NCBI RefSeq assembly: GCF_028994805.1
Contig: NZ_JAJQQP010000006.1
Coordinates: forward strand, 1 to 64,000
Direction: 5' to 3'
DNA: 64,000 bases
DNA from: Promicromonospora iranensis
GTDB lineage: Bacteria > Actinomycetota > Actinomycetes > Actinomycetales > Cellulomonadaceae
In this document: positions 49,909-60,200 of the stretch, piece by piece
Position numbering within the stretch: the first letter of the stretch is position 1
How the letters are laid out: every line of letters starts with the position of its first letter
Made by a program: the position numbers and the translations under genes
The notes under the pieces: generated by a model
Seen by the model: only the letters and a program-made list of their open reading frames with translations
The model's database searches: none
What the model was told of the DNA's origin: nothing

Positions 49909-51738
49909 TCAGCGTGCGGCGGTGGCCCGGGTCTGCGGCACCGGGGCGTACAGGGCGTCGACGGTGCTCGCGAAGTCGACGAGCACCTTGGACCGCTTCA
50001 CCTTGATGGACGGTGTGAGGTAGCCGTTGGCCTCGGTGAAGTCGATGTCGAGCACCATGATCTTGCGGATCGACTCGGCCTTGGACACCGCCTCGTTCGC
50101 GTGGGCGACGGCCTTGTCGAGCTCGGCCAGCACCTTCGGGTGCACGCGAGCCTCCGCCACCGACAGCTGGGGCAGTCCGTTCGCCGCGCACCAGCCGGGC
50201 AGCATCTCGGCGTCGAGCGTGACGAGGGCTCCGATGAACGGACGCTGGTCGCCGACCGCGACCACCTGGCTCACGATGGGGTGGGCACGCATGCGGTCCT
50301 CGAGGACGGCCGGGGCGACGTTCTTGCCGCCTGCCGTCACGATGATCTCCTTCTTGCGGCCCGTGATGTGCAGGTGCCCGTGCTCGTCGAGGCGGCCGAG
50401 GTCACCGGTGCGGAACCAGCCGCCGGCGAAGGCCTCGTCGGTCAGCTGCGGCTCGTTGCGGTAGCCGCGGAAGATGTGCGGGCCGCGCAGCAGCACCTCG
50501 CCGTCGTCGGCGATGCTGATGTCCGTGCCGAAGAACGCGGGGCCCACCGAGCCGATCACGATCTGCCCCGGCCGGTTGACCGCCGTCGGCGCGGTGCTCT
50601 CGGTCAGGCCGTAGCCCTCGAGGATCGTGACGCACGCGCCGCGGAAGAAGTGGCCGAGGCGTTCGCCGAGGGGCGCGCCACCGGAGACCGCCCACGTCAG
50701 CTGGCCGCCCATGGTCGCCTTGAGCTTGCTGAAGACGAGCTTGTCGGCGATCGTGTGCTTCGTCCTGAGCGCGCGGCCCGGACCTTCCGGGACGTCCATG
50801 GCTCGGGACCAGTCCTCGGCGACCCGGGCGGACCAGGCGAAGATCTTGGCCTTGAGGCCTGACGACGCCTTCTGCTCGGCGCTGTTGTAGACCTTCTCGA
50901 ACACGCGCGGCACGGCGAGCAGGTAGGTCGGGCGGAAGGAGCCCAGGTCGGCCACGAGGTTCTTGATGTCCGGGGCGTGGCCGAGCACGGCGTCGCCCGC
51001 GATCGTCGCGACCTCCACGAAGCGCGCGAAGACGTGCGCGAGCGGCAGGAACAGGAGCGTGCGGGCGTTCTCGGCCTGCAGCAGCTCCGGGATGCCGACG
51101 GCAGCGTTCATCGCGAGGTGCGCGAAGTTGCCGTGCGTGAGCTCGACACCCTTGGGCCGGCCCGTGGAGCCGGAGGTGTAGATGATGGTCGCCAGGTCGT
51201 CGCGGCGGACGGCGTCGCGACGGTCGGCGACGATGCCGGCGGAGAGGTTGGTGCCGGCCTTGCGCAGGTCGAGGACGGCGTCGTCGTCGATGAGGAGGAT
51301 GTCCTCGAGCGTGGGCAGGCTGGCGCGCACGCTGCGGACGGTCTCGGCGTGCGCAGCGGACTCGACGACGACCAGGCGCACGTCGGCGTCGGACAGGATC
51401 CACTGGACCTGCTCGGCCGAGGAGGTCTCGTAGACCGGCACGGCCACGGCGCCGGCGGCCCAGATGGCGAAGTCGATCAGGGTCCACTCGTAGCGGGTGC
51501 GCGCCATGATCGCCACGCGGTCGCCGGCCCCGACGCCGCGGGCCACGAGGCCGCGCGCGACGGCCAGGACCTCGTCCTCGAACTGGCGGGCAGACACGGC
51601 GGTCCAGGGGCCGTTCGGGGTCTCGCGCCGCTCGATGAGCGCCTCGTCTCCGGAGCGGGCCACGCGGTCCGCGAGGATCGTGTTGATGCTGGTGCCCTCT
51701 GGCACCTCCACCAAGGCCGGCGACGTGGCGAGTGTCAT
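49909..51738 (-). CDS. long-chain acyl-CoA ligase (AMP-forming), FadD15-like
   Basis: The 609-residue enzyme has the AMP-binding P-loop YTSGSTGRPKG, the GYGLTESTAP motif, the WFRTGDLG hinge and the late lysine region TPSIKVKRSKVL. These are the adenylate-forming signatures of acyl-CoA synthetases, which activate fatty acids for lipid synthesis or breakdown. The ATG at 51738 has GGAGAG upstream; a longer in-frame start at 51777 is less likely. A chorismate mutase gene starts divergently 150 bp away. Confidence 0.9.
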   Translation of the reverse strand: MTLATSPALVEVPEGTSINTILADRVARSGDEALIERRETPNGPWTAVSARQFEDEVLAVARGLVARGVGAGDRVAIMARTRYEWTLIDFAIWAAGAVAVPVYETSSAEQVQWILSDADVRLVVVESAAHAETVRSVRASLPTLEDILLIDDDAVLDLRKAGTNLSAGIVADRRDAVRRDDLATIIYTSGSTGRPKGVELTHGNFAHLAMNAAVGIPELLQAENARTLLFLPLAHVFARFVEVATIAGDAVLGHAPDIKNLVADLGSFRPTYLLAVPRVFEKVYNSAEQKASSGLKAKIFAWSARVAEDWSRAMDVPEGPGRALRTKHTIADKLVFSKLKATMGGQLTWAVSGGAPLGERLGHFFRGACVTILEGYGLTESTAPTAVNRPGQIVIGSVGPAFFGTDISIADDGEVLLRGPHIFRGYRNEPQLTDEAFAGGWFRTGDLGRLDEHGHLHITGRKKEIIVTAGGKNVAPAVLEDRMRAHPIVSQVVAVGDQRPFIGALVTLDAEMLPGWCAANGLPQLSVAEARVHPKVLAELDKAVAHANEAVSKAESIRKIMVLDIDFTEANGYLTPSIKVKRSKVLVDFASTVDALYAPVPQTRATAAR

Positions 51739-51878
51739 CTGCTGCTCTCCGTTGAAGTCTTGAAGAGGTGAAGCCACAGTTCTGGGCCTTCACCAAGTTG
51801 CGTGCCTGCTCGGCAGACTGTAGCCGATACACGTTGCAGGTCGGAACAGTCTTCGCCGGTGATGCCCTTCGGGCGGGT

Positions 51879-51884
51879 TAGCCT
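51879..51884 (+). promoter_or_regulatory. -10 box of a leaderless promoter for chorismate mutase
   Basis: TAGCCT lies six bases before the GTG at 51891, with no ribosome site between. The arrangement is the same as at 965 and 3545. Confidence 0.55.
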
Positions 51885-51890
51885 CTTCCT

Positions 51891-52238
51891 GTGTCTGACA
51901 ACGAACCGACCAGCGCTCCGGTGCCGTCCGAGATCATCCGGCTCCGGGGGAGCATCGACAACATCGACGCGGCACTCGTCCATCTGCTCGCCGAGCGGTT
52001 CAAGATGACGCGGAGGGTCGGGGAGCTGAAGGCCGTGGGTGGCCTCCCTCCGGCGGACCCGTCACGCGACCAGCAGCAGATCGCCCGGCTCACGGCGATC
52101 GCTGAGGACTCCGGCCTCGACCCCGAGTTCGCCGTGCAGTTCCGCCAGTTCATCGTGAGCGAGGTGATCCGCCACCACGAGCTGATCGCCGCGCAGCACA
52201 AGGGCGACAACCTCCCTGAGGTCGACACATACGCTTGA
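51891..52238 (+). CDS. AroQ-type chorismate mutase
   Basis: The 115-residue all-helical protein has the AroQ pattern: LRGSIDNIDAALVHLLAERFKMTRRVGELKA, then PADPSRDQQQIARL, and a last helix FRQFIVSEVIRHHELIA. It turns chorismate into prephenate for Phe and Tyr synthesis. The first arginine, the lysine in GELKA and the acidic residues match the active site. It has no signal peptide, so it is the cytoplasmic form. The GTG start appears leaderless. Confidence 0.88.
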   Translation: MSDNEPTSAPVPSEIIRLRGSIDNIDAALVHLLAERFKMTRRVGELKAVGGLPPADPSRDQQQIARLTAIAEDSGLDPEFAVQFRQFIVSEVIRHHELIAAQHKGDNLPEVDTYA

Positions 52239-52439
52239 AGGGGTTAGCACTTGTCGGGGCTTTGCTCACTCCTGGGCATTAATCGACACGTGGTGGTAGA
52301 AACTTGGTGCTCCGGTCACCGGTCATTCGGCCCTGGGGGTGGCGTGTGCCCGCGATTCGTCGTTTCCTGGAGGGAACGCCGGGGCGAGGTCGTGCGGTAG
52401 GGCATCACTTCGACCTCGGCGGGAGATGCGGAGGTTCGA

Positions 52440-53621
52440 ATGAAGATCGACTGGCTCAAACCCCTCCTCGGCCACCCTGGCCCCTTTGCGACACTGCACC
52501 TGGACGCGACGCCGTCCGAGCAGGCCGCCGACCGTGATGTCGAAGGCCGCTGGAACGCGGCGCGCAAGGATCTGGCGCAGCAAGGGGCGCCGAACGCCGT
52601 ACTGGACGCGATCCAAGAGGTGGTGCTGCGGCCCACGAGGGTCCCAGGGCCGCACGGCCGTGTCGTCATAGCGGACGACACGGGCGTGCTCGTGGACCGC
52701 GTGGTGAACAACCCGCCGACCGCGACGACCGGCTCGTGGGCACCGGTGCCGGCGCTGCTGCAGGCGGCGCTCGCGGCCGACGAGTCGGTGGAGCTGCTCA
52801 CGGTGGCGGTGGACCGACAGGGTGCCGACTTCCTGCGGGCGGGGCCGGGTGGCAAGGAGCAGAGCACGTTCCAGGCGCCGCACGACGAGATCGAGAAGTC
52901 CGGGTCCAACGCGGTCAAGCGTGCGCGCATCGAGTCCCGTGCCGAGGACTCGTGGGAGCGCAACGCGGCCGCCGTGGCTGCCGAGATCGAGCGGCACGTG
53001 ACCGAGTCCAGGCCGGAGCTCGTGCTGCTCACGGGGGACGTGCGGGCTGTTGCCCTGGCCCGCGCCGCGCTGGGCGCGCCGGTCGTCGAGAAGGTGGTCG
53101 AGGTGCCGGGCGGCGGCCGCAGCGGCGGCGGCGTCCACGAGGGCGCGTTCGCCGAGCGCGTCGGCGAGGCGCTCGACTCGTACCGGGAGCGCCGCCGGGA
53201 GCGCGTGCTGGCGGAGCTGCGGCAGGAGCTCGGGCGTGAGTCGAACGCGGTGACGTCGGTGGGCGACGTCGTCGCGGTGCTCGCCCGAGGGCAGGTCAAG
53301 GAGCTCGTCCTTGCCGAGGAGTACGGCACGGGGAACCCGCCCCTGAACGGCCGCAAGCTCTGGATCGGCCCGGACCCGATGCACATCGCGTCGTCCCGGT
53401 CCGATCTCGAGGCGCTGGGCGTGACGGAGCGGCTCGAGGAGCTGCCGGCCTCTGCGGCGCTCGTCCGTGCCGCAGTCGGGCAGGATGCCGGCCTGACGTT
53501 CGCGCCGGAGGGATCGGTCGAGCTCATGGACGGCGTCGCGGCGACGCTGCGCTGGCGTGACGAAGGCACGCCAACGGAGGCGCTCATGAGCATGTCGGGG
53601 GATGATCGAAGGTTGCACTGA
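52440..53621 (+). CDS. Vms1/eRF1-like protein (baeRF family, Rv2629-like)
   Basis: The 393-residue protein resembles the bacterial archaeo-eukaryotic-release-factor-like group: an N-terminal domain (about 1-130), a middle domain with LLTGDVRAVALARAAL, and a loop EVPGGGRSGGGVHEGAF that recalls the catalytic GGQ-like loop of release factors. A C-terminal eL30-like domain (about 265-393) has the segment AEEYGTGNPPLNGRKLW. Related proteins associate with ribosomes, often in dormancy or rescue; activity has not been shown for this one. A perfect hairpin follows. Confidence 0.8.
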   Translation: MKIDWLKPLLGHPGPFATLHLDATPSEQAADRDVEGRWNAARKDLAQQGAPNAVLDAIQEVVLRPTRVPGPHGRVVIADDTGVLVDRVVNNPPTATTGSWAPVPALLQAALAADESVELLTVAVDRQGADFLRAGPGGKEQSTFQAPHDEIEKSGSNAVKRARIESRAEDSWERNAAAVAAEIERHVTESRPELVLLTGDVRAVALARAALGAPVVEKVVEVPGGGRSGGGVHEGAFAERVGEALDSYRERRRERVLAELRQELGRESNAVTSVGDVVAVLARGQVKELVLAEEYGTGNPPLNGRKLWIGPDPMHIASSRSDLEALGVTERLEELPASAALVRAAVGQDAGLTFAPEGSVELMDGVAATLRWRDEGTPTEALMSMSGDDRRLH

Positions 53622-53649
53622 CGCCCCACGTGAATTCGGTGTGAATTCT

Positions 53650-53689
53650 GGTGCCCGTTCTGGGGGATTAAGACCCCAGAACGGGCACC
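53650..53689 (+). terminator. perfect 16-bp hairpin after the Vms1-like gene
   Basis: GGTGCCCGTTCTGGGG (53650-53665) and its exact complement (53674-53689) flank an 8-nt loop, about 30 bp after the stop. Confidence 0.8.
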
Positions 53690-53795
53690 CGTTCGTATGG
53701 AATTTCCGTTTTACCGCGTATGGGAAAATGTTGCATCGAAACGTGTCCGTTTTGCCCATACACACGGAAACGCATTATCGGTACGGTCACGGGCC

Positions 53796-54302
53796 ATGGG
53801 GATGATTCATTGTGAGTACGCGCGGCTTGCCGCCGACGACTTCGACAAGGCACGGACCGATCCGACATGGGCGCTGGAGCACATCGACGAGCTCGCGGGC
53901 GAGTGGGTGCAGATGGACCTTCCGGCACAGGAGGCGAGGTACTTCAGCATCGGGACCGTCTGGGGTCCGCTGCACAACGTGCTGCGGACCCACGGCGAGA
54001 TGCCCGTCGACCCGGTCCAGGGCGGTGCTGCGCTGGGATCCGCCAAGGGGATCACGCCGGTGCGCTATCTGGGCCCTGAGGACGTGGAGAAGGCGGCCGC
54101 GTTCCTGGTCGGCACGTCGTTCGACACCCTCGCACCGCTCGCCGACACCACCCGGGTGTGCGACGAAGAGGTCTGCCCGGACCCGAGCGAGCACGCCACC
54201 GAGACGGACGCCGAGCGCCTGGGGCAGGCGTACGGCGAGCTGGCCGCGTTCTACGGTGCGGCCGCCGAGGCGGGCGACGCAGTGGTGCTGATGCTCAACT
54301 GA
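53796..54302 (+). CDS. DUF1877 family protein
   Basis: The 168-residue product begins MGMIHCEYARLAADDF and continues WALEHIDELAGEW, matching the DUF1877 (YfbM-like) pattern, whose function is unknown. A conserved late block reads RLGQAYGELAAFYGAAAEAGDAVVLML. Two in-frame ATGs (53796, 53802) lie close together. The AT-rich upstream DNA has TACGGT eight bases before the first, so a leaderless start is possible. Its 3' end faces valS across a shared terminator. Confidence 0.7.
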   Translation: MGMIHCEYARLAADDFDKARTDPTWALEHIDELAGEWVQMDLPAQEARYFSIGTVWGPLHNVLRTHGEMPVDPVQGGAALGSAKGITPVRYLGPEDVEKAAAFLVGTSFDTLAPLADTTRVCDEEVCPDPSEHATETDAERLGQAYGELAAFYGAAAEAGDAVVLMLN

Positions 54303-54332
54303 CATGCCGGCAGCGGCGCGGAGACATGAGAG

Positions 54333-54366
54333 CGGGGCGGTGGTGCTGATCAGCACCACCGCCCCG
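54333..54366. terminator. perfect palindromic terminator between convergent genes
   Basis: CGGGGCGGTGGTGCTG (54333-54348) and its exact complement (54351-54366) form a 16-bp stem with a 2-nt centre. It lies between the DUF1877 gene and valS. Confidence 0.8.
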
Positions 54367-54420
54367 GGTTCGTCTCGCCGCGGTTCTACCTCGCCACGGT
54401 TCGACGGCGAGGGACCGGCG

Positions 54421-57174
54421 TCAGCCCTTGTTGCGGGGCGGGGCCTCGCCGAGCTCGCTCGATGTCACGACCATCCCGCCCTGGACCGCCTGGTCACCCT
54501 GGCCCTCGGCGGTCGCGGCCAGGTCGAGCACACCGGTGACGCGGCCCGCGGCCTTGATGTCCTCGACAGCGGTCTCGACGGCGGTCAGCGATGCCGCAGG
54601 CACGGCCAGCGACGCCGCCAGGATCGGTGTCCGCATCGACGCCTTGGCCTCGGACTTCACCTTGCGCAGCGCCGCCAGGGCATGGCCGGCCGCCGCGAGG
54701 TCTGCGGGGTCGGCGTCGCCGGACGCCGCGCGCAGCGGCTCCGCGACGGGCCACTCCGCACGGTGCACCGAACCCTCGCGCCACCAGGACCAGACCTCTT
54801 CCGTGGCGAACGGGAGATAGGGCGCCAGGAGCCGCAGCATGGTGTCGAGTGCGATCGCCAGGGTGGTGCGGGCCGACGTCGTCTCGGGGGAGACGTCCGC
54901 CGAGTCGGCACCGGCGCCGTAGGCACGGTCCTTGACGAGCTCGAGGTAGTCGTCGCAGAACGCCCAGAAGAACGTCTCCGTGAGCTCGAGCGCGCGCGTG
55001 TGGTCGTAGCTCTCGAGCGCCGCGGTCGCCTGCTCGACGACGCCTCCCAGGCCGGCGAGCATCGACCGGTCGAGAGCGACGGTCACGGCCGCCGGGTCCA
55101 GCACGATCTCGCTGCCCGCGCCGCCGCCGAACGACAGCGCGAACTTCGAGGCGTTGAGGACCTTGATCGCCAGGCGGCGACCGATCTTCATCTGCCCCAC
55201 CTCGAACGCCGCGTCCGTGCCCAGGCGAGCGGACGCCGCCCAGTACCGCACCGCGTCCGAGCCGTGCTCCACGAGCAGGTCCGCCGGCGTGACGACGTTG
55301 CCCTTGGACTTGGACATCTTCTTGCGGTCCGGGTCAAGGATCCAGCCGCTGATCGTGGCGTTCTTCCAGGGCAGCACCTTGTTCTCCAGGTGCGAGCGGA
55401 CCACCGTGGAGAACAGCCACGTACGGATGATGTCCTGGCCCTGAGGGCGCAGGTCCATCGGGTAGACCCGGTCGAAGAGGTCCTGGTCCCGCTCCCAGCC
55501 GGCGACGATCTGCGGGGTCAGGGACGACGTGGCCCAGGTGTCCATGACGTCGGCGTCGCCGACGAAGCCGCCGGCCTGGCCGCGCTGGTCCTCCGTGTAG
55601 CCCGCGGGCGCCTGCGAGGTCGGGTCGACGGGCAGCGACTCCTCGGCGGGCACGATCGGGTGGTCGTAGTCGACCTCGCCGTTCGCGTCGACGGGGTACC
55701 ACAGCGGGATCGCGACGCCGAAGAAGCGCTGGCGGCTCACGAGCCAGTCACCGTTGAGGCCGTTGACCCAGTTCTCGTACCGCACCCGCATGAAGTCGGG
55801 GTGGAAGTCGAGCTCCTTGCCCCGGGCCAGCAGCTCCTCGCGCAGGTCCTTGTCCCGGCCGCCGTTGCGGATGTACCACTGGCGCGAGGTCACGATCTCG
55901 AGGGGCTTGTCGCCCTTCTCGAAGAAGTTGGCCTTGCGCTGCGTGGCGACCGGCTCGGTCGGCATGTCGCCCGACGCCGTGAGCGCGTCGACGATCGCCT
56001 TGCGGGCGCTGAACGTCGTCCTGCCGGCGACCTCTGTCTCGAACAGCTCGGCGCCCGGGCTGCCCGCGAGCCACTCCGGCACCTCGCGCGTGATGCGGCC
56101 GTCGCGGTTGATGATCGAGCGCGTCGGCAGCTGCAGCTCGCGCCACCACTGCACGTCGGTGAGGTCTCCGAAGGTGCAGCACATCGCGATGCCCGCACCC
56201 TTGTCCGGCTCGGCCAGGTGATGGGCGAGCACGGGAACCTCGACGCCGAACAGCGGTGACTTCACCGTGGTGCCGAACAGGTGCTGGTAGCGCTCGTCGT
56301 CGGGGTGCGCGATGAGCGCGACGACGGCGGGGATCAGCTCCGGGCGGGTGGTCTCGATGTACACCGGCTCGCCGCCGGCCTGGTGGAACGCGACCTTGTG
56401 GAAGTGGCCGGGGTAGTCCCGGGCCTCCAGCTCGGCCTGCGCCACGGCGGTCTGGAACGTGACGTCCCACAGGCCCGGTGCCTCGGCCTGGTAGGCCTCG
56501 CCGCGCTGCAGGTTGCGCACGAACGCACGCTGCGCCGTGGCGCGCGAGCTGTCGCCGATGGTCTGGTACGTCTGGGCCCAGTCCACCGAGATGCCGAGGC
56601 GGCGCCACAGCTCCTCGAACTGCTTCTCGTCGTCGGCCGTCAGGCGCTCGCACAGCTCGATGAAGTTGCGGCGGCTGACCGGGACCTGGTCGGCGGCCTT
56701 GACGCTCTTGCCCGTGCCCTCGAACGGCGGGGTGAAGTCCGGGTCGTAGGGCAGTGACAGGTCGACGCGCACGCCGTAGTAGTTCTGGACGCGGCGCTCG
56801 GTCGGCAGGCCGTTGTCGTCCCAGCCCATGGGGTAGAAGACCTCGAGGCCGCGCATGCGCTTGTAGCGCGCCACGATGTCGGTGTGCGTGTAGCTGAACA
56901 CGTGCCCCACGTGCAGGGAGCCCGACACCGTCGGCGGCGGCGTGTCGATCGAGTAGACCTCGTCACGGGTCTTGGTGCGGTCGAACGCGAAGGTCTTCTC
57001 GGCGGACCAGCGCTCGTCGAGCTTGGCCTCGAGCCCGTCGGCGGTGACCTTGTCGGGTACCTCCTTGACCACCGCGCGTACGACGTCGGCGCCGGTGACC
57101 TCGGCGGTCGAGGAGTCGAGGGCGGGTGTGGTCGCGGCCGGGTCCGTCGGCCCGGAGGAGGCAGGGATGCTCAT
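54421..57174 (-). CDS. valS: valyl-tRNA synthetase
   Basis: The 917-residue class I synthetase has the HIGH-type motif in PPTVSGSLHVGHVFSY (about 85), an editing domain (YIETTRPELIPAVVALIAHP), the KMSKS motif KKMSKSKGN (about 618) and an anticodon-binding helical domain (YLPFATEEVWSWW). It lacks the long coiled-coil end of some ValRS enzymes. It charges tRNAVal and is essential. The start is the ATG at 57174; the frame stays open upstream but that is the shadow of the ABC transporter gene. No T-box leader is evident in the short 5' gap. Confidence 0.95.
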   Translation of the reverse strand: MSIPASSGPTDPAATTPALDSSTAEVTGADVVRAVVKEVPDKVTADGLEAKLDERWSAEKTFAFDRTKTRDEVYSIDTPPPTVSGSLHVGHVFSYTHTDIVARYKRMRGLEVFYPMGWDDNGLPTERRVQNYYGVRVDLSLPYDPDFTPPFEGTGKSVKAADQVPVSRRNFIELCERLTADDEKQFEELWRRLGISVDWAQTYQTIGDSSRATAQRAFVRNLQRGEAYQAEAPGLWDVTFQTAVAQAELEARDYPGHFHKVAFHQAGGEPVYIETTRPELIPAVVALIAHPDDERYQHLFGTTVKSPLFGVEVPVLAHHLAEPDKGAGIAMCCTFGDLTDVQWWRELQLPTRSIINRDGRITREVPEWLAGSPGAELFETEVAGRTTFSARKAIVDALTASGDMPTEPVATQRKANFFEKGDKPLEIVTSRQWYIRNGGRDKDLREELLARGKELDFHPDFMRVRYENWVNGLNGDWLVSRQRFFGVAIPLWYPVDANGEVDYDHPIVPAEESLPVDPTSQAPAGYTEDQRGQAGGFVGDADVMDTWATSSLTPQIVAGWERDQDLFDRVYPMDLRPQGQDIIRTWLFSTVVRSHLENKVLPWKNATISGWILDPDRKKMSKSKGNVVTPADLLVEHGSDAVRYWAASARLGTDAAFEVGQMKIGRRLAIKVLNASKFALSFGGGAGSEIVLDPAAVTVALDRSMLAGLGGVVEQATAALESYDHTRALELTETFFWAFCDDYLELVKDRAYGAGADSADVSPETTSARTTLAIALDTMLRLLAPYLPFATEEVWSWWREGSVHRAEWPVAEPLRAASGDADPADLAAAGHALAALRKVKSEAKASMRTPILAASLAVPAASLTAVETAVEDIKAAGRVTGVLDLAATAEGQGDQAVQGGMVVTSSELGEAPPRNKG

Positions 57175-57245
57175 GCGCACCAGTGTCCCAGATTCGAGCA
57201 AGCCGAGGTGCACGTCCTCCACAGCCGGACGGTCCGCGGGCCTCG

Positions 57246-60200
57246 TCACCCGGCCAGGTGGGACCAGCGTGATTCCAGGTCCCGCCAGTGCCCGACGGCG
57301 GCCATGCGCCCGCCGTCGAGCACCACCACCCGGTCGGCGGTCGCCAGGGTGGCGGCGCGGGACGTCGTGCCGAGCACCGTGGTCCCGGCGGCCCGCAGCC
57401 CGGACCACACCTCCGCCTCGGTGACGGCGTCGAGAGCCGAGGAGACGTCGTCGACGAGGAGCAGGTCTGAGCCCGTGGCGAGCGCCCGGGCCAGACCGAG
57501 CCGTTGCACCTGACCGCCCGAGAGCCGCAGGCCCCGGTGCCCGACCAGGGTGGCGGTGCCGCCCGCCTCGGTGACGTCGCGGCCGAGCCCGGCAGCATCG
57601 ACCGGGCCGTCGACCGGGCGGTCGTGGTCGAGTCGCACGTTGTCCGCCAGAGTGCCCGACACGACGTGCGGTACCTGCGCGACGTGCGCCACTCGGGGCG
57701 GGCGCAGGAAGGTCTCCGGATCCCTGACGTCGGCGCCGTTCCAGGTCAGCCGACCACTGACGTCGACGAGGCCCGAGAGGGCTCCGAGCAGCGACGACTT
57801 GCCGGACCCGACCCGGCCCACCACCAGGACGAGCTCGCCGCGCCGCACGGTGAGGTCCACGCCCGCGACGCCCACCGTGCCGTCGTCGTGCGTCGCACTC
57901 ACGCCGTCGAGCCGCAGCTCCCGCAGCTCGCTCGGCACCGCGGGTGCCGGCGCCGGAGGACTGGCCGTACCGGCGAACAGGTCGAGGTCGTCGGGGACGT
58001 CGGCGAGTCGCTCGGTCCCGGCGTACCGGGACGTCACCTCGACCCAGCGGCGCGCGGACGCCCCGCTGGTGACGAGCTGGCCCAGCCCGTACCCGATCCA
58101 GCTGAACGTGCCGATCGAGGTGCTGACCAGGAGGGTGGTCCCCAGGGACCACGTGCCGTTCAGGTGCAGCGTCCATGCCAGGACGGTCGCGACCCGGCTG
58201 AGCACGGAGGGCGCCAGCCCGACGAGGAAGTCGGTCCGCTCCTCGCGCAGGGAGGCCTGCACGCGGCGCCCGTCCACCCGGGCCACCTGAGCGAGGACGC
58301 CGGTGGTCGCGGCCCCGAGCTTGACGGTGCGCACGGCGTCGAGGGCCGACCCGAGCAGGCGACCCAGCTCCGCGGCGGCGTCGCCCGCCCGGCGTGCGGT
58401 GGCCGCGACGGACCGGCTGCCCAGCACCTGCGCCGCGAACATCACCGCCGCCATGGCCAGGCCGATCGCACCGGCGAGGAGGCTGCCGCTCAGCACCACG
58501 AGCAGCGCCAGCGTGAACGGCGCGGTGAGGACCTCGCGCCAGGCCTGGGTATGGCCGGTGAGCCGGTACTCCTCCTGGGCCCGCGCGGCGATCTCGCCGG
58601 GTGCGTCGCGAACGGTACGGCGCTGCGCCGTCTGACCGCGCAGGACGGCGAGCCGGAGCCGCAGCCGCGAGTCGGCCCACCAGCGCGCGCTCGTCAGCCG
58701 GACCGTGAACGGCAGCAACGTGTTGGCCACCACCGCGGCCAGGACGGCGCACGCGAGCAGCCAGGGCGCCGAGCCCCGCTCCAGGTCGACGACGAGCGAG
58801 GCCCACAGCCATCCGACGATCAGGCCGGTCGAGGTGAGGTAGTCCGCGAGCTCCCACACGACCGCCGGGAGCAGCAGGCCGAGCGGACGGGCGCGCAGCG
58901 TGCTCCACACGGCGCGCACCATCGACGTGCGCGGCGGCGGTGCGGGGTCACGGCGCTGCCCGGACGGGGCGGCGCTCGCTGCGCGGTCCGCGCCGACCGC
59001 ACCGGCCGCATCACCGGGAGTCGGCCGGTCCGTCCGCTCGCCGTCCACCTCCCCGAGCCCGGCGGCGGCGACGAGCCGGGCGAAGTGCCCGTCCGACTTC
59101 GCCAGCCGGTCCCAGGGGCCGTGCTCCACGAGACGCCCGCCGTCGAGCACCGCCACGGTGTCGGCATGCCGTGCGGTGGGCAGCCGGTGCGCGACGACCA
59201 GCGCCGTCCGGCCCGCCAGGAGCGCCCGGGCGGCGAGGGTGACCCGCTCCGCCGTCGCCGGGTCCATCCGGGCGGTCGCCTCGTCGAGCACGACCACCTC
59301 GACGTCGCGCACCAGGAGCCGCGCGAAGGCGACGAGCTGCTCCTCCCCGGCTGACAGGGTCACACCGTCGGACCCGAGGCGGGTGTCCAGGCCGTCCGGG
59401 AGCGACGCGACCCATGCCCGCAGGCCGAGCGCGTCCACCGCCTGCTCCACCCGTTCCGGCGGCACGGGCGCCCAGAGCGTGATGTTGTCGGCGAGCGTCG
59501 CGGCAAGGATCTCGGTGCGCTGCCCCACGACGCCGACTCGTTCGCGCAGCCCGTGCACGTCCAGGCCGGTGACGTCCTGGCCGTTCAGGAAGACGCTGCC
59601 GACGGGCGGCTCGACCGCGCGCGACAGCATCTTGGTCAGCGTCGTCTTGCCCGAGCCTGTCCGCCCCACCAGCGCACAGGTGCTGCCCGCCGGGACGGTG
59701 AGGGACAACGGGCCCAGGGTGAAGCCGCCGCCGTACCCGAAGGCCAGGTCGCGCAGCTCGATGTCGACGCCCGCGTCCCGGCCGGGGAACGCCGCCCCGC
59801 CGATGGGTTCCTGGGGTACGGCCAGCAGCTCGCGGACACGCTGGAACGTGCCGATCGCCTCCTCGACCCGGGGCAGGAGGCGGCCCAGGACGTCCACCCG
59901 GCCGACGAACCCCGTGACGAGCAGCCACAGCGTGACCAGCCGCGCGACGTCGAGCGTGCCGCCCGTGACCGCCCACACCCCGCCGACGAGCACGGCGCCG
60001 ACGAGCGCGTCCAGCGGTAGCTCCGTGCGCAGCCGCACGCGGGAGAACACGACGGACCACTCCTCACGGAGCCGGATCTGGCGTGCCGCCAGCTCGGCGT
60101 AGCGGCGCAGCACGTACCGCTGGCCCTGGGCGGTGCGCAGGTCGTCCCGGGCCGCGACCGCCTCCTCGAGCTGCGCCATGTGGTCCGAGACGGCCTCGGA

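Noticed and set aside
54421-58908. A giant valS-containing protein of 1495 codons
   Set aside because: The part before the ATG at 57174 is the shadow of the ABC transporter gene in another frame.
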